Assembly: GCF_004322755.1 (NCBI RefSeq) | Contig: NZ_CP036401.1 | Span: forward strand, 4,030,001-4,094,000 | Length of the DNA stretch: 64,000 nucleotides | Origin: Pseudoduganella albidiflava | GTDB taxonomy: Bacteria; Pseudomonadota; Gammaproteobacteria; Burkholderiales; Burkholderiaceae_D | Direction: 5' to 3' | Shown: one piece after another, positions 23,608 through 31,257 of the stretch | How the letters are laid out: every line of letters starts with the position of its first letter | Position numbering within the stretch: position 1 is the stretch's first letter | Notes under the pieces: generated by a model | What the model saw: only the letters and a program-made list of their open reading frames with translations | What the model was told of the DNA's origin: nothing | Database searches by the model: none | Translations under genes and position numbers: made by a program

Positions 23608-24576
23608 TCACAGCCAGCCGGCCTTCCTGAAGCGCCGGAACAGGTAGCCGCACACGACGGCCATCGTGCACAGCGCGAACGGGTAGCCGTACTTCCATTT
23701 CAGCTCCGGCATGTACTCGAAATTCATGCCCCACACACCGGCAAAGGCCGTAAACGCGGCGAAGATCGCCGCATACGCCGCCAGCTTCTTGCTGATGTCG
23801 TTTTCTTCGATGGCCACCATCGACAGCGTCACCTGGATCGCCGTGTTGATGGTGTCGCGCACCGCGTCGAGCCGGCCGGCGATGCGGAACAGGTGGTCGT
23901 GCACGTCGCGGAAGTAGTCCTGCGTTTCCGCCACCACGGCCGGCACCCGCCCCCCATGCAGCCTGCCCACCGCATCCATCAGCGGCATCACGGCGTGGCG
24001 CAGCACCAGTGCCTTGCGCTTGAGCGCATACAGGCGCTCGACGTTGGCGCGCTGCTCGTCCTTCTGGCTGAAGATGTGGTCCTCGATCGATTCGAGTTCC
24101 GATTCGAGCATGTCGACGATGGGGAAGTAGCGGTCGACCACGGCATCGACCAGCGCATACAGCACGAAGCCAGCGCCCTTGTTCAGCTGGTGCGGTTCGC
24201 GCTCGGCCCGGGCGCGCACGCCGAGGAAATCCTGGTGCGAATCGCGCCGCACCGACAGCACATAGTTCGGCCCCGCGAACACGGCCAGCTGGCCGATCGT
24301 CAACTCGTCGCCATCCATTTCCACGATGTGCACCACGACGAAGATGCTCGCTCCGTACTCTTCCATCTTGGGCCGCTGGTGGCCGCGCGCGGCGTCTTCG
24401 ATGGCCAGTTCGTGCAGGCTGAACTCATCCTGCATGACGGCGATTTCATCGACGTCCGGATCGCGCAGGGCGACCCACACGAAGGTCTCGGGTTCTTTCA
24501 GGTACTCGCTGATGTCCACCACGGGGACATCGGTCAGTTTCTTGCCTTCCTGGTAGGCGACGCAGTTGATCAGCAT
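23608..24576 (-). CDS. corA: CorA-family magnesium/cobalt channel
   Basis: 322 residues from ATG 24576 (MLINCVAY); the longer frame upstream lacks support. The N-terminal soluble domain is followed by a long stalk helix and two C-terminal transmembrane helices (about 258-280 and 294-314). The signature GMN is present as VWGMNFEYMPELKWKYGYP between them, the selectivity loop of CorA. The pentamer conducts Mg2+ and other divalent ions across the inner membrane. Single-gene unit; its regulation is not apparent. Confidence 0.93.
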   Translation of the reverse strand: MLINCVAYQEGKKLTDVPVVDISEYLKEPETFVWVALRDPDVDEIAVMQDEFSLHELAIEDAARGHQRPKMEEYGASIFVVVHIVEMDGDELTIGQLAVFAGPNYVLSVRRDSHQDFLGVRARAEREPHQLNKGAGFVLYALVDAVVDRYFPIVDMLESELESIEDHIFSQKDEQRANVERLYALKRKALVLRHAVMPLMDAVGRLHGGRVPAVVAETQDYFRDVHDHLFRIAGRLDAVRDTINTAIQVTLSMVAIEENDISKKLAAYAAIFAAFTAFAGVWGMNFEYMPELKWKYGYPFALCTMAVVCGYLFRRFRKAGWL

Positions 24577-24672
24577 GGGTGGCTTGCAATGATATTGGGG
24601 CAAAAGCATGAGCTTACAGCATGCACGATGTTGCAAAAACACGTCATCTCACACTCGTCGCGCGAAAAGAAA

Positions 24673-24688
24673 TTGGAAGCGCTACCAA
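24673..24688. promoter_or_regulatory. LacI-family operator candidate
   Basis: TTGGAAGCGCTACCAA, palindromic at 14 of 16 positions with an AGCGCT centre. It is close to the TGGTAGCGCTTCCA sites bound by LacI-family sugar repressors. It lies about 400 bases upstream of the TonB receptor; a related half site is near 44120. Confidence 0.5.
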
Positions 24689-24756
24689 AAGTGATGATTG
24701 CGCTATTCATTTCAATCCAGGGACTTACGTCACGATACGAGCGAATCAGGTTGGAT

Positions 24757-24774
24757 GATATCGATTTCGATATC
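24757..24774. promoter_or_regulatory. Perfect inverted repeat upstream of TonB receptor
   Basis: GATATCGA-TT-TCGATATC, perfect 8-base arms; a further GATAT occurs at about 24782. Probably an operator; regulator unknown. Confidence 0.45.
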
Positions 24775-25087
24775 GATTCGGCGATATAAGTTATTGGATT
24801 AGCGATAAAACAAGGTCTAGATTCGCTCCCACGGCCAGCAAATATTTCAGTGCGCTGAAAGTACCCTGCTGCGGCGGCGAAATGCTCACCCGCATGATTG
24901 ATGGTTGCGCATATCATTTTTGATCAACGCTATCACCCCGCCTACCTGAAACGAAAGGACAAAACAAGAACACCAGCACTATCGGACACAGATGTTGTTA
25001 ATCCAGCAATAGAAAATCCAGTAAAAACATGCGGCACGGTAGCACCGGCCGACAGCGCCCTCGAGGCAGACAATAACGGAGACATGG

Positions 25088-28000
25088 ATGAACAAAAAAG
25101 TTGCAGGCGCCGCCCGGCGCCGCTTGGGCCGCGACGCGCTCGTGCTGAGCGTTATCTCGACCATCGTCGGCAGTGTGTATGCCCAGTCGCAGGCTGGCAC
25201 GTTGCCGGGTCCGCTTGCTGCGGAAGGCACCGCCAGCACCAGCGCCACCGCTAGCACCACCGCCGCCGCCACCACGGCCGGCACCACTGCCAGCGCAGCC
25301 GCGCAAAGCGTGGCGGGCAGCCCGGCGGCCCCGATCGTGCCGACGGTGACCGTCAGCGGCTACCGCAGCTCCCTGGGCCTGTCGGCCGCCGAAAAGCGCG
25401 ACAACATCGGCCTGTCCGATACCGTGTTCTCCGAGGACATGGGCAAGTTCCCCGATCCGAACATCGCCGACGCGCTGTCGCGCGTCCCCGGCGTGCAGGT
25501 CACCCGTGCGTCGATCGACGGCGAAGGCATGAACATCTCGATCCGCGGCATGGGCCCGGCATTCACCCGCGTGCTGCTCAATGGCGCGCCGATGGCGTCG
25601 GCGTCGGCCGGCAGCTGGGGCGGCAACATCAGCGCCAACCGCGAAGTGGACATGGATTTCCTGCCCTCGGAACTGTTCCGCAGCGCCACCGTCTACAAGA
25701 GCCAGCAGGCCAGCGTGATCGAAGGCGGCATCGCCGGCACCGTCAACATGCGCAGCGTGCGCCCGTTCGACAAGGCGGGATTGCGCTCGGCCTTCACGCT
25801 GTCGGGCAATTACCGCGACCAGGACGGCAAATGGGGCAATACCGGCTCGGCCCTGATCAGCAACACATGGAAAAACAGCACCTTCGGCCGCTTCGGCATC
25901 CTCGGCGGCGTGGCCTGGGGGAACACCAAGTACAAGACCGACGCATTCCAGACCGTGGACATGCGGAACCTGCAATTGAAAGGCTTCCAGGCCACCGCCG
26001 CGGACAAGCCGAACAGCACCGGCGGCGGCTCGCAGTCGACCCCGGACACGGTGCCGTCCGGCCTGCCGCTGGCCTCCCTGCCCTCGTACGCGCAATCGCT
26101 GCTGGTGCCGGGCAAGCAAATCGACCGCAACATGCTGCTGGCGCTGAACCCCGGCGCCACGCTCCAGCAGATCGACAATGGCCTGATGGGCCGCCTGGGC
26201 CGCCACATCGTCTACCAGGGCGAACGCAAGCGCGCCGGTGAAGTCATCAGCGTGCAGTGGCAGCCGAACGACCAGTGGGATATCTACCTGGACACGCTGT
26301 TCGCGCAAAAGGAAAACAGCATGCTGTCCGAAGGCATGAACGTGGGCACCCGCGCCAACACGCCGATCCCGATCGGGCTGGAATTCGACCGCAGCGACTG
26401 CACCGTGGGCTGCGTGATCACCAAGGGCACCTTCGCCAACACGTTCTGGTCGCTGGAATTCCGGCCGATGGAAGAGAAGACCGTGTTCCGCAGCTTCAAC
26501 CCCGGCTTCGAATGGCGCCCGGCGGACAAGTGGACGATCGACGGCCACGTCAACTACACCAAGAGCACGTTCTGGCGCGACATGCCGACCGTGCTGCTGG
26601 CCACCCCGTCGGCCAACTCCGTCATCACGTACGACAACACGACGGCGGGGCAGACGCCGACCTACACGGGCAACCTGGACGTGAACGACGCCGCCAACTT
26701 CGGCTGGTACCAGGCCGGCCAGGGCTTGTCCGGGCTGCGCATGGACCTGTACGAGCGCACCAACACCACCAAGGGTTCGCGCCTGAACGTGAACTGGGGC
26801 GACAGCGACTTCGCGCTGAAGGTGGGCGGCGCATGGGACGACATCGAGCGCCGCTACCGCGGCTACAGCGTGGCCGACGCGTGGATGAACGTCGCCTGCG
26901 GCAACAACGTCAACGCACGCCTGTTCGCGCCGAACACCCAGCTTCGCACCCCCGGCTGCGATGGCCGCAGCACGCCCGGGGCGATCGCCGATGCCGCCAC
27001 GGCCTACCCCGGCTACGGTACCGGCGTCACGGCGGGCGGCGCGCCGCTGGCTTACCTGGGATCGGTGGTGCCGAATGCCGCCGTGCCCCAGTACGCGCAC
27101 CCCAGCAACCACGGCTTCATCACCGTCGACTGGCCCAAGTTCGCCAAGGACACGGATTACCAATTCTTCCGCGACAATATCTACCGGGGCTTCAACAGCG
27201 GCAGCGGCGGCTATATCCGCGAGGTGGTGACGTCGGCCTTCGCCGAGATCAATGGCCGCGCCGAGGTTTTCGGCCGTACGCTGCGCTACAACGCCGGCCT
27301 GCGGCACGCGCGCACCAGGCAGACCATCGGCGACCTGTCGTTCGTGGCGGACCCGCGCAACGCCGGCCTGCAGAACGGCGGCCTGTATCCCAACCTGGAC
27401 TCGTGGGCGTATGAAACCACGCGCTACAGCAACACGCTGCCGTCGGCCACGCTGGCCTACAACATCACGCCGAACACGATCTTCCGGCTGTCCGGCTCGA
27501 AGTCGCTGACGCGCGCCAACCCGGCCGATCTGCGCCAGACCCGCCTGTCGATCGGCGACCAGGGCGCACGCCAGGGCAACCTCACCAACCCGAACCTGAA
27601 ACCGTTCGCCGCCAACAACCTCGATGCCGGCGTCGAGTACTACTTCAGCCGCGAGGCCTACGTGGCGGCCAGCGCCTTCGCCAAGGACATCACCAGCCGC
27701 CCCGGCCGGCGCGTGCTGCAGTACACGCTGGCCGAGCTCGATGCGCTGTATGGCGAAATCGGCCTGACGGATGCGCAGCAGCAGGCCGTCACCGCCAGCG
27801 GCGGCCGGGCAAACCACCTGGTCGAGGTCACGGAACCCTACAACATCGACACCAAGCTGAAGGTGCGTGGGGTGGAACTGACGTGGCAGCAGCCGCTGGA
27901 CATGCTGCCCGTGAAAGGCTTCGGCTTTACCGGCAACTTCACCTACACCAAGCAGACGGACGAGGCAGCGGATGCGCCGCCGGTGGCCGGCGTGCCGCCA

Positions 28001-28333
28001 CGTACCAACAACTTCACGCTGTACTACGAGCGCAACGGCCTGTCGGCCCGCGTGTCGCGCCAGCACACCGCCGCGCACGTGGTCAACACCAGCACGGGTA
28101 TCACCGTGCCGGGCGGCGCCTATGCCTACACGACGGAACGCAAGCAGGTCGACCTGTCGCTGAGCATGAACCTGAAGCGCATGTTCAATTTCGCCTACAA
28201 CACCGACGTGACGCTGTCGGCCTGGAACCTGAACAACGCGATCAGCCAGACCTACACGCAGTTCAGCAACGCGATCTACGACGAGTACAAGCCGGGCCGC
28301 AGCTACACGATGTCGCTGCGCACGGCGTTCTAG
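25088..28333 (+). CDS. TonB-dependent outer-membrane receptor, carbohydrate type
   Basis: 1081 residues, a size usual for the sugar-type receptors of this group. Signal peptide to about residue 32 (SVYA), then an Ala/Thr-rich linker, a TonB-box-like TVTVSG (about 86-91), a plug domain (IADALSRVPGVQVTRASIDG, with VLLNG and a GGIAGTVNMR end) and a 22-strand-type barrel finishing in Phe (YTMSLRTAF). The plug text IADALSRVPGVQ is typical of SusC-unlike proteobacterial carbohydrate receptors. Directly downstream are two GH43 genes, so arabinoxylan- or arabinan-derived oligosaccharides are the likely cargo. A terminator lies between this gene and the GH43 genes. Confidence 0.92.
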   Translation: MNKKVAGAARRRLGRDALVLSVISTIVGSVYAQSQAGTLPGPLAAEGTASTSATASTTAAATTAGTTASAAAQSVAGSPAAPIVPTVTVSGYRSSLGLSAAEKRDNIGLSDTVFSEDMGKFPDPNIADALSRVPGVQVTRASIDGEGMNISIRGMGPAFTRVLLNGAPMASASAGSWGGNISANREVDMDFLPSELFRSATVYKSQQASVIEGGIAGTVNMRSVRPFDKAGLRSAFTLSGNYRDQDGKWGNTGSALISNTWKNSTFGRFGILGGVAWGNTKYKTDAFQTVDMRNLQLKGFQATAADKPNSTGGGSQSTPDTVPSGLPLASLPSYAQSLLVPGKQIDRNMLLALNPGATLQQIDNGLMGRLGRHIVYQGERKRAGEVISVQWQPNDQWDIYLDTLFAQKENSMLSEGMNVGTRANTPIPIGLEFDRSDCTVGCVITKGTFANTFWSLEFRPMEEKTVFRSFNPGFEWRPADKWTIDGHVNYTKSTFWRDMPTVLLATPSANSVITYDNTTAGQTPTYTGNLDVNDAANFGWYQAGQGLSGLRMDLYERTNTTKGSRLNVNWGDSDFALKVGGAWDDIERRYRGYSVADAWMNVACGNNVNARLFAPNTQLRTPGCDGRSTPGAIADAATAYPGYGTGVTAGGAPLAYLGSVVPNAAVPQYAHPSNHGFITVDWPKFAKDTDYQFFRDNIYRGFNSGSGGYIREVVTSAFAEINGRAEVFGRTLRYNAGLRHARTRQTIGDLSFVADPRNAGLQNGGLYPNLDSWAYETTRYSNTLPSATLAYNITPNTIFRLSGSKSLTRANPADLRQTRLSIGDQGARQGNLTNPNLKPFAANNLDAGVEYYFSREAYVAASAFAKDITSRPGRRVLQYTLAELDALYGEIGLTDAQQQAVTASGGRANHLVEVTEPYNIDTKLKVRGVELTWQQPLDMLPVKGFGFTGNFTYTKQTDEAADAPPVAGVPPRTNNFTLYYERNGLSARVSRQHTAAHVVNTSTGITVPGGAYAYTTERKQVDLSLSMNLKRMFNFAYNTDVTLSAWNLNNAISQTYTQFSNAIYDEYKPGRSYTMSLRTAF

Positions 28334-28340
28334 TTTCACG

Positions 28341-28370
28341 TTTCAGTTTCAGTTTCAGTTTCAGTTTCAG
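28341..28370. repeat. Five-copy hexamer repeat TTTCAG
   Basis: Five exact copies of TTTCAG begin seven bases after the TonB-receptor stop (28331-28333). The sequence before them (TTTCACG) looks like a degenerate copy. Confidence 0.9.
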
Positions 28371-28403
28371 TGTAACGATTCATGGTCTCGCTCCGGCGAG
28401 TTG

Positions 28404-28436
28404 GCGGCCCTGCCATCACGGGGCCGCGTTTTTTTT
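28404..28436 (+). terminator. Rho-independent terminator between TonB receptor and GH43
   Basis: GCGGCCC (28404-28410), ten-base loop, GGGCCGC (28421-28427), then G and eight T (28429-28436). It lies 15 bases before the GH43 start codon, so it probably lowers read-through from the receptor gene and may separate two expression levels. Confidence 0.8.
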
Positions 28437-28450
28437 CAGGTTTTACATCG

Positions 28451-30142
28451 ATGAGACTTCCAACAGCATCCCTTGCAGCGCTTCTCCTGGCCGGTTCGGC
28501 GCACGGCGCGGACAATCCCGCCGCCAGCGCGCGTTTCGAGCGCTTCAGCTACGCCGGGCAAACACAGGAACGGGCCAGGCCGCAGCCGGGCGAATTCGTC
28601 AATCCGGTCCTGGCCGGCTACTACCCGGACCCGTCGATCGTGCGCGCCGGCGACGACTACTACATGGTGGCGTCGTCGTTCACGAACTTCCCCGGCCTGC
28701 CGGTGATGCATTCGAAGGACCTGGTCACGTGGACGCAGGTCGGCAATGCGCTGGACCGCCCCGGCCAGATCGACTTCACCGGCGTGCGCGGCTCGCAGGG
28801 CATCTTCGCCCCGGACATCTCGTACCACGACGGCCGCTACTACATCATCACCACGTGCGCCAGCTGCCCCGGCGGCGTGGGCAACTTCATCGTCACGGCC
28901 ACCAATCCGGCCGGACCGTGGTCGAAACCCGTTACCGTGCAGGGGCTGAACGGCATCGACCCGTCGATCTTCCGGGATGGCGAGAAGATGTACGTGGTCC
29001 ACAACGACGCCCCCGAAGGCACGCCCCGCTACGACGGCCACCGCGCCATCTGGATCACCGAACTGGACCCCGCTTCGCTGCAGCGCATCGGCAAGCCGAA
29101 GGTGCTGGTCGACGGCGGCGTGGACCCGAAAAAGAATCCGATCTGGATCGAGGCGCCGCACATCTTCAGGAAAGACGGCTGGTACTACCTGATCTGCGCC
29201 GAGGGCGGCACCGCCGACAACCACTCCGAAGTGGTATTCCGTTCGAAGGACGTGATGGGCCCGTACGTGCCGGGACCGGTGAACCCGATCCTGACCCAGC
29301 GCGACCTGGACCCGCAGCGCCCGAATCCGGTAACGACGGCCGGCCACGCCAAGTTCGTGCAGACGCAGAACGGCGAATGGTGGGCCGCGTTCCTGGCCAC
29401 GCGCCCCTACCCCGGCAACTTCTACAACATCGGCCGCGACACGTTCCTGCTGCCGGTCACGTGGAAGGATGGCTGGCCGATGATCCTGGAACAGGGCAAG
29501 CCGATTCCCTACACGCATGCGAAACCAAACCTGCCGGCGCAGCCCGCGCCCGCCGTGCCGATGAACGGCGACTTCGCCTATGTCGACGAATTCGACGGGC
29601 CGCTGTCGCCGGGCTGGATGGGCCTGCGCACGCCGCGCGCCAGCGTGTACGATCTGAAAGGTGGCGCGCTGGTGCTGCACGCGGGCCAGCCGCTGGGCGA
29701 CCTGGCCGGCGTGCCGGGCTTCATCGGCCGGCGCCAGCAGCACCATGACGCCACCGTGTCGACGGTCGTCGACTACGCCCCGCAGCACGATGGCGACCGC
29801 GCCGGCCTGCTGGCGATGCAGAACGACGGCGCATGGATGTTCCTGGGCCTGGCGCGGGTGGATGGCAAGCGCGTGGTGGCGCTGTACAAATCCGAAGGCG
29901 GCAAGGAGACGCTGCTCGGCACGGCGCCGGCACCGGACGGGCGCGTGGAACTGGCCATGGAAATGCGCGGCGGCCAGTCGGCCTACCGCTACAGGAATGG
30001 CAAAGACAAGGGCGGGCAACTGAAGACGCTGAAGACGGGGGTGGACGTGACGTTCCTGTCCACTCAAAAGGCCAAGGGCTTCGTCGGCGTCGTGGTCGGT
30101 CCGTACGTGCAGGCGAACGTCGTCAAGCAGGCAGCAAAGTAA
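28451..30142 (+). CDS. GH43 glycosidase with C-terminal beta-sandwich (xylosidase/arabinofuranosidase type)
   Basis: 563 residues from ATG 28451, with a signal peptide (about 1-20, ending AHG). The five-bladed GH43 propeller begins FVNPVLAGYYPDPSIV (catalytic Asp in PDP), the second Asp is in NGIDPSIFRDG and the general acid Glu in IWIEAPHIF. Residues about 370-560 form a beta-sandwich domain (DEFDGPLSPGWMGLRT, then VGVVVGPYVQA) as in GH43 beta-xylosidases. The enzyme removes xylose or arabinose from xylo-oligosaccharides outside the inner membrane. It follows a TonB receptor and precedes another GH43 in one locus. Confidence 0.9.
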   Translation: MRLPTASLAALLLAGSAHGADNPAASARFERFSYAGQTQERARPQPGEFVNPVLAGYYPDPSIVRAGDDYYMVASSFTNFPGLPVMHSKDLVTWTQVGNALDRPGQIDFTGVRGSQGIFAPDISYHDGRYYIITTCASCPGGVGNFIVTATNPAGPWSKPVTVQGLNGIDPSIFRDGEKMYVVHNDAPEGTPRYDGHRAIWITELDPASLQRIGKPKVLVDGGVDPKKNPIWIEAPHIFRKDGWYYLICAEGGTADNHSEVVFRSKDVMGPYVPGPVNPILTQRDLDPQRPNPVTTAGHAKFVQTQNGEWWAAFLATRPYPGNFYNIGRDTFLLPVTWKDGWPMILEQGKPIPYTHAKPNLPAQPAPAVPMNGDFAYVDEFDGPLSPGWMGLRTPRASVYDLKGGALVLHAGQPLGDLAGVPGFIGRRQQHHDATVSTVVDYAPQHDGDRAGLLAMQNDGAWMFLGLARVDGKRVVALYKSEGGKETLLGTAPAPDGRVELAMEMRGGQSAYRYRNGKDKGGQLKTLKTGVDVTFLSTQKAKGFVGVVVGPYVQANVVKQAAK

Positions 30143-30168
30143 AAACCAGAAAGCAAAAAGGAGACACC

Positions 30169-31239
30169 ATGAAAGCAGTCACGAAACGCGAATCCGGCCG
30201 GGCACTGCGCCTGGCCGCCGTTGCCGTGTGCGCGGCGGCATTGGCCGCGCCGGCGGCGGCGCAGGGGAACACGACGCAAGCAAAGCCGGCCCAGGCGAAG
30301 AACACGCAAGCCAACGCCGCGCCCGGGTCGAACCCGATCATCCGCGACAAGTTCACGGCCGATCCCGCGCCGCTCGTGGTCGGCGACACGCTGTACCTGT
30401 ACGTGGGCCACGACGAGGCGCAGCGCGACGAGATGTTCAACATGCGCGAATGGCTGGTGTATTCGACGAAGGACATGAAGACCTGGACCGATCACGGTCC
30501 CATCATGCACGTCAAGGACTTCAAGTGGGCCAAGGCGGATGCCTGGGCATCGCAGGCGATTGAAAAGAACGGCAAGTTCTACTTCTATGCGGCCGTCGAG
30601 CACGATGGCACGCATCCCGGCAAGGCCATCGCCGTGGCGGTGTCGGACAAGCCGACCGGCCCCTTCCGCGATGCGCGCGGCTCGGCCCTCGTCACCAACG
30701 CGATGACGCCGAAGGGCACGCACAGCTGGGAAGACATCGATCCCACCGTGTTCACCGACGACGACGGCACCACCTGGCTGGCCTGGGGCAACCGGCAGTG
30801 CTATATCGCCAAGCTCAAGCCCAACATGACCGAGATCGACGGCCCGATCCGCGAAATCACGCCGCCCCATTTCGAGGAAGGCCCGTGGCTGCACAAGCGT
30901 GGCAAGATGTACTACCTGACGTATGCGTCACTGGACCGCACCACGCAGCGCGACGAGCATGTTTCCTACTCGACGGCGCCCAGCATCGAGGGGCCGTGGA
31001 CCCACCGCGGCCTGCTCACCGGCTCGGGCAAGTACAGCTTCACGATCCATCCCGGCATCGTGCAGTTCAAGGACAACTGGTACCTGTTCCTGCACAACGC
31101 CACGCTGGCGATCGGCGACATGAACGGCGCCATCGGCCGGCGCGCCGTCACCGTCGAACACCTGCAGTACAACCCGGACGGCACGATGAAGACGGTGGTG
31201 CAGACCGAGGCCGGCATCACGGTGCCTCCACCCCGCTGA
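30169..31239 (+). CDS. GH43 glycosidase, single domain (arabinofuranosidase/xylosidase type)
   Basis: 356 residues from ATG 30169, preceded by AAAAGGAGACACC. Signal peptide to about residue 33 (APAAAQ). Catalytic residues follow the GH43 pattern: Asp in FTADPAPLV, Asp in DIDPTVFTDDDG and Glu in FEEGPWLHKRG. No accessory domain. Only 26 bases separate it from the preceding GH43 gene, so they are co-transcribed. The sequence resembles arabinoxylan-type GH43 subgroups; the exact linkage is not readable. The following gene is convergent. Confidence 0.88.
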   Translation: MKAVTKRESGRALRLAAVAVCAAALAAPAAAQGNTTQAKPAQAKNTQANAAPGSNPIIRDKFTADPAPLVVGDTLYLYVGHDEAQRDEMFNMREWLVYSTKDMKTWTDHGPIMHVKDFKWAKADAWASQAIEKNGKFYFYAAVEHDGTHPGKAIAVAVSDKPTGPFRDARGSALVTNAMTPKGTHSWEDIDPTVFTDDDGTTWLAWGNRQCYIAKLKPNMTEIDGPIREITPPHFEEGPWLHKRGKMYYLTYASLDRTTQRDEHVSYSTAPSIEGPWTHRGLLTGSGKYSFTIHPGIVQFKDNWYLFLHNATLAIGDMNGAIGRRAVTVEHLQYNPDGTMKTVVQTEAGITVPPPR

Positions 31240-31257
31240 GGATCGTCCGGCTGGCGG

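Larger units (their letters stand above)
24577..25087 (+). promoter_or_regulatory. Long leader/promoter region of the TonB receptor
   Basis: 511 bases without a gene, AT-richer than its surroundings. It carries two strong palindromes listed separately (24673-24688 and 24757-24774). A weak promoter may lie at 24904-24933 (TTGCGC, 18 bases, GCTATC). The distance from the operators to the start codon (about 310-400 bases) implies either a long 5' leader or activation from upstream. Confidence 0.5.

Noticed and set aside
24998..28339. Minus-strand open frame of 1113 codons opposite the TonB receptor
   Set aside because: Arg/His/Gly-biased composition typical of an antisense frame in GC-rich DNA; the plus-strand receptor has clear domains.
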